A stretch of DNA of 64,000 nucleotides from Desmonostoc muscorum LEGE 12446 (GTDB taxonomy: Bacteria > Cyanobacteriota > Cyanobacteriia > Cyanobacteriales > Nostocaceae): contig NZ_JADEXS020000001.1 in assembly GCF_015207005.2 (NCBI RefSeq), positions 5,094,001 through 5,158,000 of the forward strand, in the 5' to 3' direction. Shown piece after piece: positions 26,783 to 35,384 of this stretch. Every line of letters begins with the position of its first letter. Position 1 is the first letter of the stretch. A model generated the notes under the pieces. It made no database searches. It had not been told where the DNA came from and saw only the letters and a list, made by a program, of their open reading frames with translations. Both the position numbers and the translations under genes were made by a program.

Positions 26783-27691
26783 ATGGAACTACCGCTCAGT
26801 ATAATTATCTGTGCCCACAATCCTCGTTTTAGCTATTTAGAGAGGGTTTTAGAAGCACTGAAATCTCAAACTTTATCCAAAGATTTTTGGGAACTTTTGT
26901 TAGTTGATAATGCTAGTAATAAAATTCTAGCTTCGGAAATTGATTTAAGTTGGCATCCCCAAGCTCGTCATATTCGAGAAGAACAACTAGGACTGACTGC
27001 TGCTAGACTCAGAGGAATTCGAGAAGCTACAGCTGGAGTAATAGTATTTGTTGATGATGATAACGTTTTAGATTCAGACTATCTAGAAGTCACATGGCGG
27101 ATTAGTAAAGATTTTCCATTTATTGGTGCTTGGGGCGGACAAATTAAACCTGAATTTGAAGTAACACCTCCATCGTGGGCCAAACCTTATTTAGGAAATT
27201 TGGCAATTCGAGAGTTTGAGAGCGATCGCTGGTCTAATTTAGTGGATCAGTATGAAACAACGCCATGCGGGGCTGGGCTTTGTGTTCGCAAGGTTGTTGC
27301 ACAAAAGTACAGCGAGTTAGTTTGTAAAAGTCCTAAACGGGCAGATATGGATCGGAAGGGTAAAATGCTTACCTCCTGTGGGGACTCAGATTTAGCATTT
27401 ACAGCTTGCGATATGGGTTTAGGTACAGGGCTGTTTGCATCACTCAAGCTGACTCATTTAATACCTTCTAACCGTTTAAAAGAAGATTATCTCCTGCGTT
27501 TAGTAGAAGGGTTAGCTTACTCGCAAACTATGCTGGCATATTTTCGAGGTACTATTTCACCTCAATCTTTTTGGAGATCGTCAAAGATATATTCGCTGTA
27601 TTTAGGTCTAAGATATGGCTTCAGAATATCTCGTTTCCATGAAGCTGGACAAAATGGTAGAAGACTAGCTCTGAAAGAGATTAGTGATTAG
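26783..27691 (+). CDS. Glycosyltransferase family 2
   Basis: 302 residues, GT-A fold. LSIIICAHNPRFSYLERVLEAL opens the nucleotide-binding domain, LLLVDNASN follows, and VIVFVDDDNVLDSDYL contains the DxD metal site. A C-terminal GCGDSDLAF-like segment (SCGDSDLAFTACDMG) supplies the catalytic base. No membrane helices, so it acts on the cytosolic face. No Shine-Dalgarno is visible before the ATG. Confidence 0.9.
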   Translation: MELPLSIIICAHNPRFSYLERVLEALKSQTLSKDFWELLLVDNASNKILASEIDLSWHPQARHIREEQLGLTAARLRGIREATAGVIVFVDDDNVLDSDYLEVTWRISKDFPFIGAWGGQIKPEFEVTPPSWAKPYLGNLAIREFESDRWSNLVDQYETTPCGAGLCVRKVVAQKYSELVCKSPKRADMDRKGKMLTSCGDSDLAFTACDMGLGTGLFASLKLTHLIPSNRLKEDYLLRLVEGLAYSQTMLAYFRGTISPQSFWRSSKIYSLYLGLRYGFRISRFHEAGQNGRRLALKEISD

Positions 27692-27721
27692 TGAAATAGC
27701 TTAATTATTAAAGGAATACTA

Positions 27722-27763
27722 ATGACAGAACATGACATGGTAAGTAAAGTTTTTTTTAGCTAA
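27722..27763 (+). pseudogene. Thirteen-codon stub with good ribosome site
   Basis: ATG with AAGGA at six-base spacing opens MTEHDMVSKVFFS and then stops at TAA. The better translation signal than the real gene that follows (27807) suggests either a leader peptide or the start of a gene whose body was lost. Confidence 0.3.
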
Positions 27764-27806
27764 AAAACCTGTCAAAGAGTGATTTTTTAAGTTTTTCTTT
27801 TTGAAT

Positions 27807-29003
27807 ATGCTAAAAAAAACTATCAAATCTATATATTTTTCATGTATAAATTTGCTTCGTGAGCTACCAATAAGTTCGGAAATTTTAGGACCTCCAAAAG
27901 ATTTTTATAAAGAAACTAAGGATTATTGGCTATTAAATTTCCCAGAAAACAATAAACAAAGTCAAGAAAGTTTTCTCAGCATATATCCTAAAAATTTCAT
28001 ACGTAGAAAATTTCCTAAAACTATAAAAGATGAAGTTCACTGGAAATTTGAGATAGAGTCTATCCATGAATATCCAGAGACATTTGTTACTGTAATACCA
28101 CAAGGTCGTGTATGGGGTCATAACGGCACTGTTATAAGCCCAGATGATAAGTTACTGGGTGATTTGTCTTTTGAAATTGGTACAGATATAAGTGAGCATT
28201 CAATACTCAAATCTTGGAGATTACCAAATCTACATTACGTAGATGGAACTGTTGCTGTTTTATCGGCTGCTGGAGGCGAAGGATACTTTCACTGGATGTT
28301 TGACGTTTTACCGCGCATTCATTTACTCAAGCAAGCTAAAATCCAGTTCAGTCATATAGACAAATTCTTAGTTAATAGCTTACATCTTTCTTTCCAGAAG
28401 GAAACATTAGAGATTTTAGGTATTCCTGAAGAAAAAATTATAGAAAGTCGGAAATTTCCTCACATCAAAGCTAAACAATTAGTTGTACCTTCCCTACCAG
28501 GACAGACAGGTAATATCCCCAAATGGGCTTGTGATTTTCTCAAAACAAAAATTCTAGTTAATGATTCTATTGAAAAAGTAGGCAAAGAAAATCTTATTTA
28601 TATAAGTCGCGATCGCGCTGCCTTTCGTCGGGTTATCAATGAGGATGAATTAGTTCAGTTTTTAAACAAATTCAACTTTGAAGTTATTTTTCTAGAAAAA
28701 ATTTCAGTGGCTGAACAAGCTTCAATTCTATCGTCTGCGTCTGTCATTGTGGCTCCTCATGGTGCTGGTTTATCCAATCTCGTTTTTTGTTCCCCCGGAA
28801 CTAAAATTATTGAATTATTTTCACCGAATTATGTAAATGGTTGTTACTGGGTTTTGTCAAATAATATGGAACTTGATTATTATTACCTCATCGGAGAAGG
28901 AGAAGAACCAGAAAAATTTTACGATCCTCATTGCATGGCTGAAGATATGTTAATTAATATAGATTCTCTAGCTCAATTATTAAAAATAGCTGAGGTGATT
29001 TAG
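27807..29003 (+). CDS. Glycosyltransferase family 61 (DUF563)
   Basis: 398 residues from ATG 27807 (TTG 27801 is also possible). The GT61 core is clear: GEGYFHWMFDVLPRIHLL, then LIYISRDRAAFRRVINEDELVQFL, FEVIFLEKISVAEQASILSSASVIVAPHGAGLSN and LVFCSPGTKIIELFSP. GT61 contains xylosyl- and N-acetylglucosaminyltransferases in eukaryotes; bacterial members are found in capsule clusters with unknown donors. Sequence is AT-rich. Confidence 0.88.
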   Translation: MLKKTIKSIYFSCINLLRELPISSEILGPPKDFYKETKDYWLLNFPENNKQSQESFLSIYPKNFIRRKFPKTIKDEVHWKFEIESIHEYPETFVTVIPQGRVWGHNGTVISPDDKLLGDLSFEIGTDISEHSILKSWRLPNLHYVDGTVAVLSAAGGEGYFHWMFDVLPRIHLLKQAKIQFSHIDKFLVNSLHLSFQKETLEILGIPEEKIIESRKFPHIKAKQLVVPSLPGQTGNIPKWACDFLKTKILVNDSIEKVGKENLIYISRDRAAFRRVINEDELVQFLNKFNFEVIFLEKISVAEQASILSSASVIVAPHGAGLSNLVFCSPGTKIIELFSPNYVNGCYWVLSNNMELDYYYLIGEGEEPEKFYDPHCMAEDMLINIDSLAQLLKIAEVI

Positions 29004-29011
29004 AAACAAGC

Positions 29012-29860
29012 ATGAATGAAATAAAATTGTTCAGAAATCCGAAGATTTGGGAAAAAAATTTACCAAGAATTTCTGTTATCACAATTACATACAATAGACT
29101 TCAAGAGCTAAAAGAAACATTTTTAAATATTATATCTCAAACTTATCAAAACCTGGAATATATCGTCATTGATGGTGGTTCTCAGGATGGTACGGTAGAT
29201 TTTCTGCAAGAAAATAATGCAAATATATCCTATTGGATTAGTGAAAAAGATGCTGGAATTTATGATGCCATGAACAAAGGAGCCTTGGCTGCTACTGGGG
29301 ACTGGATAATTTTTATGAATGGCGGCGATAAATTCTTTGCAGAGGATACACTGGCTCAAGTTGCAGAATATCTTGATAATTCAGTGGATGTTGCTTATGG
29401 CAAATTTGAATATGTTGTTAATGATAAATATGGGTATCATACCTATCAGCGACAGCCATATGATCTGTCTATAATATGGCGTGAAATACCTACTTGCCAT
29501 CAGAGTATTTTTGTTAAAAGAGAACTACAAGTTAAATATCCCTTTGATACTTTCTTGACTTGGTGTGCAGATCATGATTTTCTGGCCAAGGTTTACGTTG
29601 CTGGCTATCAGTTTCAGGAAATTCCTGTAGTTATTTCTAAATTTGATGGATCGGGAGGAGTGTCTAGAGATTTATTGAGTTTTACTAAAGAGCGTTGGTC
29701 TATTTGCAGAAAATACTTTGGGAAATCTTTTCAGCAAGAGTTGTATTTTGTTAATGAATACAAAAGTTTTTGGTTGCAGAAAAACATCATTAGTAAAATT
29801 CGTGAGATCCTTCCTAGTCAATGGATTCTTGCTTTACGTAAATATAGAAAAATATATTGA
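29012..29860 (+). CDS. Glycosyltransferase family 2 (WcaA-like)
   Basis: 282 residues. RISVITITYNRLQELKETFLNI, YIVIDGGSQDGTVDFL, EKDAGIYDAMNKGALAATGDWIIFMNGGD are the standard motifs of the subgroup in which the DxD site is replaced by NGGD. TCHQSIF and CADHDFLAKV occur in the second half. Eight bases after the GT61 gene and tightly followed by the next gene, so part of one operon. Confidence 0.9.
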   Translation: MNEIKLFRNPKIWEKNLPRISVITITYNRLQELKETFLNIISQTYQNLEYIVIDGGSQDGTVDFLQENNANISYWISEKDAGIYDAMNKGALAATGDWIIFMNGGDKFFAEDTLAQVAEYLDNSVDVAYGKFEYVVNDKYGYHTYQRQPYDLSIIWREIPTCHQSIFVKRELQVKYPFDTFLTWCADHDFLAKVYVAGYQFQEIPVVISKFDGSGGVSRDLLSFTKERWSICRKYFGKSFQQELYFVNEYKSFWLQKNIISKIREILPSQWILALRKYRKIY

Positions 29861-29865
29861 TTGAT

Positions 29866-30864
29866 ATGGCTCATTCTCAGAATATTGGAGTCTATTTTTC
29901 AGCCAATGATGCAGTTTATGATTGGACGATCGCTTTTCTCAATAGCTTCAGAACCTTCAACCCAGATTTACGGCTGATTCTGATTCCTTTTAATGACCAG
30001 TGCGATCGCCTGCTAAAATTAAGTAATACTTATAAATTTGAAGTATATACTGATTCATGTTTTTCTCGCTTGGAGGCGATCGGTCAAGCATTTGAGCTAG
30101 GTTATACCCCTACTGGCCCATATTGGTTCAGACGCTATGCAGCTTTTTGGGGACCACTAGATTATTTTATGTACTTAGATGCTCGGCAAATTGTGTTAGC
30201 AGATATTAAACCCTTTATTGAAGCAGTAGAAACCCTTGGGTTTGACTTTCTACATTATGATTGTGCGATCGATCAAGTTTACGAACCAGGAGCATTTCGT
30301 CAAGAATTGTTAAGACAGGGGCGGGGGCGCGGTTTTAACTCAGGCCGTTGGGCTTCTCGTAAGGGGCTATTTTCAATAGAAGAGTTTGAGTTATTAGCAG
30401 AAGGTGCATTGAAAATACGAGATCAACTCAACCCTCGCAATACAGATCAAGCCTTTATTAACTATTGCTGCGACATGAAGCCTGTGCGCTATGGGCATTT
30501 TGCAGAAGTAATTGGAGGTATATGTCAAAACGGGTGGGCAAGACTATCGGGTAAAATTTACTGGAAAGATGGAAAATACTATTTGTGGGATTACGGGGGT
30601 TTGGATCATAAAAAACAAATATTTCTTCTACATTGGGCAGGCTACAGATTGAATGCTTTAATGCCTAATAATTATTTGTTTTATCAATATTTATTAAGAG
30701 GCAAATCCATGTTCAAACAGTTGCAATTTTATGGAACTCTAGGATTAGATTACTTAATAAATGCTCCCATTAATAGTATTAAAAGACAAAGTTTACTTAA
30801 TAGTTTGTACCATGATTTAAAAAAATATTATAAAATTAATTTTAAAAATGAACTATACAAATAA
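29866..30864 (+). CDS. GT-A-like nucleotide-sugar transferase of unclear family
   Basis: 332 residues from ATG 29866 (a TTG at 29857 overlaps the previous stop). IGVYFSANDAVYDWTIAFLNSF and LRLILIPFNDQ look like the opening of a GT8- or DUF-type GT-A fold, and FMYLDARQIVLADI stands where a DxD site is expected but reads LDAR. Later GRGRGFNSGRWASRKGLF, NTDQAFINYCCD and LLHWAG match a group of bacterial capsule-cluster proteins usually called hypothetical or methionine-synthase-neighbour glycosyltransferases. Function by context: sugar transfer, uncertain. Confidence 0.6.
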   Translation: MAHSQNIGVYFSANDAVYDWTIAFLNSFRTFNPDLRLILIPFNDQCDRLLKLSNTYKFEVYTDSCFSRLEAIGQAFELGYTPTGPYWFRRYAAFWGPLDYFMYLDARQIVLADIKPFIEAVETLGFDFLHYDCAIDQVYEPGAFRQELLRQGRGRGFNSGRWASRKGLFSIEEFELLAEGALKIRDQLNPRNTDQAFINYCCDMKPVRYGHFAEVIGGICQNGWARLSGKIYWKDGKYYLWDYGGLDHKKQIFLLHWAGYRLNALMPNNYLFYQYLLRGKSMFKQLQFYGTLGLDYLINAPINSIKRQSLLNSLYHDLKKYYKINFKNELYK

Positions 30865-30884
30865 ACAACAATAAAAGGCGTTTT

Positions 30885-32012
30885 GTGAACTTAATTGCTT
30901 ATATTCATCCCATTCGCACTTATGTACCCTGCACAGGAATAGGGCGGCATATGAACCAGATGCTGCTTGGGCTTGCAGAACGAAGCGGGGTTGAGTTAGA
31001 GTTGCTTTTCTTCAAACAATGGCTAGGAAGCGATGGTAAGCTTGATCCACTCAGCCCATTGCGCGAATTACCTAAGCGTACTTTCCCTACAGTAGAAAAT
31101 TCCACTGAGCGTACATGGAAACTACTTGGCTACCCGCGTGTGGATAAATATTTGCCAGATCAGGCTGACTGGCTCTACGCTCCGATGGAAACTTATATTC
31201 CGGTCTCAAAATGCCCCGTCGCTGTTACGATTCACGACATACAAGCATTTGAAACTAATTTACCTTGGTCACATACTTGGCATCACCGATTTTTTCGCTA
31301 CAAGTGGGAGCGTTGGGTTCGGCGTGCCTTATGTGAATGTCGGGTGGTGTTTACTGTCTCAGAATTTTCCCGACAAAGAATGGTAGAACTTTTGGGTGCA
31401 GATCCACAAAAGATTGTGGTGGTGGGAAATGGTGTTGAGCAATCTTTCTTTGACATTGCTTCGGCTAATCCTGCTGACTGGAAAAGTCCTGTAGAAGCAC
31501 CGTACATTATTATAGTCGGAGGTCTGCGGCAGAAAAAAGGAGGTGATGATGTCTTAGCTGTTGCTGATAGTCTGCGTCAACGTAAGAGTAATCTGCATAT
31601 TGTTGTGGCTGGTGCCTCAGAAGCTGCTTATGTTGAAGCAGTTAAAGCTCACTCACATGTGACCTTACTTGGTAAAGTTCCAGATGAAGACTTACCACGT
31701 TTGATGCGGGGAGCATCTTCTTTCCTCTTCCTTTCTCCTTATGAAGGATTTGGTATACCTGCACTAGAAGCAATGGCTGCTGGGACTCCAGCTATTGTAG
31801 CTAATAAAGCCTCTTTGCCAGAGGTGGTTGGAGATGCGGGTATTGTAGTTAACCCAGAGGCAACAGATGAGATTGTAGATGTCTTAATAGAACTCGATCG
31901 TAATTCACATCTTCGGAAAAAATATATTCAATTAGGAAAAAAACATGCAGCGCAATATACTTGGTCGCGCTGTGTAGACGGCTTAATCACTACATTCAAA
32001 CAATTTGCATAA
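30885..32012 (+). CDS. Glycosyltransferase family 4 (mannosyltransferase-like)
   Basis: 375 residues from [16 protein letters not shown] near the start binds acceptor or donor phosphate; [14 protein letters not shown] and [15 protein letters not shown] are typical of bacterial mannosyltransferases; the donor domain has [17 protein letters not shown] and [38 protein letters not shown], a complete E-x7-E motif. Codon use becomes less AT-rich here than in the preceding block. Its stop overlaps the next ATG (TAATG). Confidence 0.93.
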   Translation: MNLIAYIHPIRTYVPCTGIGRHMNQMLLGLAERSGVELELLFFKQWLGSDGKLDPLSPLRELPKRTFPTVENSTERTWKLLGYPRVDKYLPDQADWLYAPMETYIPVSKCPVAVTIHDIQAFETNLPWSHTWHHRFFRYKWERWVRRALCECRVVFTVSEFSRQRMVELLGADPQKIVVVGNGVEQSFFDIASANPADWKSPVEAPYIIIVGGLRQKKGGDDVLAVADSLRQRKSNLHIVVAGASEAAYVEAVKAHSHVTLLGKVPDEDLPRLMRGASSFLFLSPYEGFGIPALEAMAAGTPAIVANKASLPEVVGDAGIVVNPEATDEIVDVLIELDRNSHLRKKYIQLGKKHAAQYTWSRCVDGLITTFKQFA

Positions 32013-32677
32013 TGCTATTAACAAATAACAAAACCACTATGCCTTTAACACAGAAGGCAGAATATGTCCAATTTGGTAGTGGGCTATGCGCCCCTAGCCA
32101 ATGGTTGAACTTTGATTCTAGTCTTGCACTGCGCTTACAAAAGCTACCTGTGGTGGGGAAGCTAGTCCCTTCTGGTCCTTTTGGAAGATTTCCACAAAAT
32201 GTGAAGTATGGTGACATAGTGAAAGGGCTACCCATCCCTGACAATAGTGTTGAACTATTGTACTGTTCACATGTTTTGGAACATCTAACTTTAGAAGATC
32301 TGCGTAAGTCTCTAGAAAACTGTTACCGATATCTTAAACCTGATGGGATATTTCGTTTGGTTGTGCCTGATTTAGAATTTATGGCTCAACAGTATGTCAA
32401 ATCAACATCTCCTGAAGCTGCGTTAGAATTCATGCGTGTGACCTGGTTAGGAAAAGAACATCGGCAACGTAGCTTACCTTCTTTTTTCCAAGAATGGATT
32501 AGTGGAAGTCAGCACCTTTGGATGTGGGACTATAAATCACTCTCGGTTGAACTCGAAAAGGTGGGCTTTAAGGATATCCGTCGAGCTTACATAGGAGATT
32601 CTGGTATTTCTGCTTTTAGCAAGTTAGAAGATGTGGAGCGCTGGGAGAATGAACTTGGGATTCAATGTCGTAAGTGA
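32012..32677 (+). CDS. SAM-dependent methyltransferase (Methyltransf_11)
   Basis: The frame runs back to 31961 inside the previous gene, but the TAATG overlap at 32010-32014 marks the likely start. YVQFGSGLCAPSQWLNFDSS is the family's degenerate SAM-binding opening; LLYCSHVLEHLTLEDLRKSL and YLKPDGIFRLVVPDLE are the conserved HVLEH and post-motif III sequences. The group is common in O-antigen and EPS loci. Likely methylates a sugar or phosphoryl terminus. Confidence 0.87.
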   Translation: MLLTNNKTTMPLTQKAEYVQFGSGLCAPSQWLNFDSSLALRLQKLPVVGKLVPSGPFGRFPQNVKYGDIVKGLPIPDNSVELLYCSHVLEHLTLEDLRKSLENCYRYLKPDGIFRLVVPDLEFMAQQYVKSTSPEAALEFMRVTWLGKEHRQRSLPSFFQEWISGSQHLWMWDYKSLSVELEKVGFKDIRRAYIGDSGISAFSKLEDVERWENELGIQCRK

Positions 32678-32679
32678 AT

Positions 32680-33795
32680 ATGGCTCTAAAAGTTGTTTTT
32701 TGTTGGTCTGATATCTCTGGTTACATGGCAGCCTGCTGGCTAGCTCTGCATCAAACACCAGAAATTGATGTATTTGTCATTGGGTTTCAAGCTCGTACTG
32801 AAACGGCATTTTCCGATCAATTGATGCAGGGTATTCCTTGCCGACTCTTGGATATCAAAGAAAGACAAGATGCAAATTTAATCAAGCGTTTGGTGTTGGC
32901 AGAATCTCCAGATGTGGTTGTTCTTTGCGGTTGGTTGCATAAACCTTATCGTCAGTTGGCGTTTGCTTCCCAATTATCTAAAACAGCCTTAGTTATGACG
33001 ATGGATACCCCTTGGTGGGGTACGTGGAAACAACATTTAGCTCCTTGGTTTCTCCGCTCCTACTTGCAATGTATAAATAGCATTGTTGTTGCCGGAGAGC
33101 GTAGTTGGCAATATGCTTCACGTTTAGGAATTGACCCAGCAAATATAGCGCATGGAGTTTATGGTATTGATTATGATGTTTGGTCTCCATTGTGGGAACA
33201 ACGTCTCCAGTCGCAATGGCCGCGTTCATTTTTATTTGTTGGTCGCTATGTTCCGGTTAAGGCAATTGATGTCCTTGTAGAAGCTTACCAAATTTACCGT
33301 TCTCAAGTATCAAATCCTTGGACTTTAGTATGTTGTGGACAAGGAGCATTGGAATCACATCTTTTGGGAAAACCAGGAATCGAGAATCGAGGATTTTTAC
33401 AACCATCAGAAATGCAAGCTGTATGGCAATCAGCAGCAGCTTTTGTTTTGCCTAGTCGATTCGATCCTTGGCCCCTAGCTTTAGTAGAAGCTGCTGCGGC
33501 TGGGTTACCTATTATTTGTACTGATGTTTGTGGTTCTGCTGTGGAGATAATTCGACCTTGGTATAATGGCTTGATTGTACCAAAAGAAGAACCAAAAGCT
33601 TTAGCTAAGGCAATGCTGACTTTACACCAACACTATGCTGAATTACCAACTTGGGGAAAGCGATCGCAACAATTAGCAGCTCCTTACGCTGCCAATATCT
33701 GGGCAACTCGTTGGCAGGAATTGTTACACAACGTACACCAGATAAAAACAGTCAAGCAAAATACAAGTAATCTGGTTACTGAAAATCTGGCATGA
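32680..33795 (+). CDS. Glycosyltransferase family 4
   Basis: 371 residues from ATG 32680 (GTG 32674 overlapping the previous stop is an alternative). The N-terminal domain is short and atypical (VVFCWSDISGYMAACWLAL). The C-terminal domain is standard GT4: FLFVGRYVPVKAIDVLVEAY, LVCCGQGALESHL, and FVLPSRFDPWPLALVEAAAAGLPIICTD. Cytosolic. Translationally coupled to the methyltransferase before it. Confidence 0.92.
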   Translation: MALKVVFCWSDISGYMAACWLALHQTPEIDVFVIGFQARTETAFSDQLMQGIPCRLLDIKERQDANLIKRLVLAESPDVVVLCGWLHKPYRQLAFASQLSKTALVMTMDTPWWGTWKQHLAPWFLRSYLQCINSIVVAGERSWQYASRLGIDPANIAHGVYGIDYDVWSPLWEQRLQSQWPRSFLFVGRYVPVKAIDVLVEAYQIYRSQVSNPWTLVCCGQGALESHLLGKPGIENRGFLQPSEMQAVWQSAAAFVLPSRFDPWPLALVEAAAAGLPIICTDVCGSAVEIIRPWYNGLIVPKEEPKALAKAMLTLHQHYAELPTWGKRSQQLAAPYAANIWATRWQELLHNVHQIKTVKQNTSNLVTENLA

Positions 33796-33805
33796 ATTTT
33801 CAACC

Positions 33806-35146
33806 ATGAATTCAGATCCTATTAGCAAACTTCTTGACCTGATCTTTAGCCCTTATGGCATATTCGGTATTGTCATCGGTCTTTTCATGTTGGATAAAGC
33901 TCGACGTTCTCGGCGTTTAGCTTGGCTATTATTCGCTTTTTGCTGTTATGCAACTTCGTTAGCAAAGTTTCAGGATCAGTGGATAAAGGAACCACCAGCT
34001 TTAGTTTTTCCTTTGCAACAGTTGCGCGATATGGGTCGCCCCTTAACGATAGTTCTCCTCGCTTCACTGCTCGTACTGGGAATGCAAACACAGAACGGGT
34101 GGCGGCGGATAATTATTCCACAGCCAGTCTATTACCTGATCGCATTTCAGGTGGCAGTTTTTTTGAAGATTCTAGTTTATGGTGACGTAGGTTTTGCCTT
34201 ACTTGCGCTAACTACATTTGGGGCAATTGTGCTGATGTTTAAGTTAGGACCTTCCCGGTGGTTGCAGGATGAATACAATTTCCGCTTGGGTGTTTGGTCA
34301 CTTGCAATGGCTGGTGTCGTCTTTGCTGTTGCCTGCGCTTATCAAGGAAGATTTGATATGCACGCAATGACATTTGTGCAAGGCAGGTTCCTGGGAACTA
34401 CTGGTAGTTCCCAACATGCAGCTGCTTTGTTAGCAGGCACTATTCCCTGCTTCATGTTTCTCATTGAAAGCCATCAAAAATGGAACTTGATCAAAGTTTT
34501 TTGGATCGCTATTTTACTTGTTGTTGCATACTTTTTATTTCTAACAGGTTCTCGTACTGGCGCAATTATGGGAATCAGCTCGATTTTATTTTTCTATCGT
34601 AATAGATCTGGTTATTTACTACGCTTAGGTTTGTTTGTTGGTGTTTTGTTGGGCGTAATCTTTTGGTTTATAAGTCCAGATGCCATTACCCAAAACACAC
34701 CAGTAAGCAATAGGTTCATTGCAGGTGGAAACACACGTGAAGAAGCTTGGGCTGGTATGTGGAGTGGCTTTATGAGTAGCCCACTCTTTGGTTCCCCCTT
34801 GCAGGGAGGACGTTTGGTTTTTGGAGAGAATTCGTGGTTAGCTGCTGGAGACACTACAGGATTGATGGGATTTATACCTATAGCCCTAATGGGGCTAGGA
34901 TGTTTGAAGATGATGTTTGAACTTCATCAATTAAATCATAAAAAATCTAATTATTTTTTGCATAGTAGTACTGTTATAGCTGGCTTGGCAGGTCTTTTGG
35001 TAGGAAGCTTTTCAGAAGCTCTTCTTTTGGGAAATCTATCTTTTCCTGTGTTTTCACTGCTGATGTATTTATCACTGGGAAAGTATTTACTTGATTTGGA
35101 TAAGGTCGAAAATAAGTATTTATTGTGGCAAAAAATGCAAAATTGA
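33806..35146 (+). CDS. O-antigen ligase / Wzy-type polymerase
   Basis: 446 residues with about ten to twelve membrane helices and one larger periplasmic loop containing SNRFIAGGNTREEAWAGMWSGFM. FLFLTGSRTGAIMGI is the Wzy_C family signature. Members either polymerise lipid-linked repeat units or ligate finished glycans to a carrier. Because the locus also has an ABC exporter, a ligase or a second polymer system is possible; the sequence does not decide. Starts ten bases after the GT4 gene. Confidence 0.85.
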   Translation: MNSDPISKLLDLIFSPYGIFGIVIGLFMLDKARRSRRLAWLLFAFCCYATSLAKFQDQWIKEPPALVFPLQQLRDMGRPLTIVLLASLLVLGMQTQNGWRRIIIPQPVYYLIAFQVAVFLKILVYGDVGFALLALTTFGAIVLMFKLGPSRWLQDEYNFRLGVWSLAMAGVVFAVACAYQGRFDMHAMTFVQGRFLGTTGSSQHAAALLAGTIPCFMFLIESHQKWNLIKVFWIAILLVVAYFLFLTGSRTGAIMGISSILFFYRNRSGYLLRLGLFVGVLLGVIFWFISPDAITQNTPVSNRFIAGGNTREEAWAGMWSGFMSSPLFGSPLQGGRLVFGENSWLAAGDTTGLMGFIPIALMGLGCLKMMFELHQLNHKKSNYFLHSSTVIAGLAGLLVGSFSEALLLGNLSFPVFSLLMYLSLGKYLLDLDKVENKYLLWQKMQN

Positions 35147-35384
35147 AGAAGAATTCAGGAGTCAGAATCAATCAGATCGGAGTAGCTCCCGCCGTATCCG
35201 CGAGTGTCTTAAAGACAACCAAATTTCCAGGAATGGGGGTATAAAAAGAGTTTCTTCATCCACCAGTCGCATAGAATTCAATTGGATAATTATGACAATT
35301 TACGTGTTTATTCTTTCTTCTTAATAATTTGAAAATCTAATTTATCTGTATGTATAATTAATTCTAACCTTTGATTTATTTTTA

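Noticed and set aside
31961..32011. Longer N-terminus for the methyltransferase at 32012
   Set aside because: The extra codons lie within the preceding glycosyltransferase gene; the TAATG overlap gives the natural start.
35091..35324. 77-codon plus-strand frame overlapping the end of the O-antigen-ligase-type gene
   Set aside because: Shadow of the upstream gene for its first third, then spacer; basic/serine-rich composition typical of noncoding DNA.
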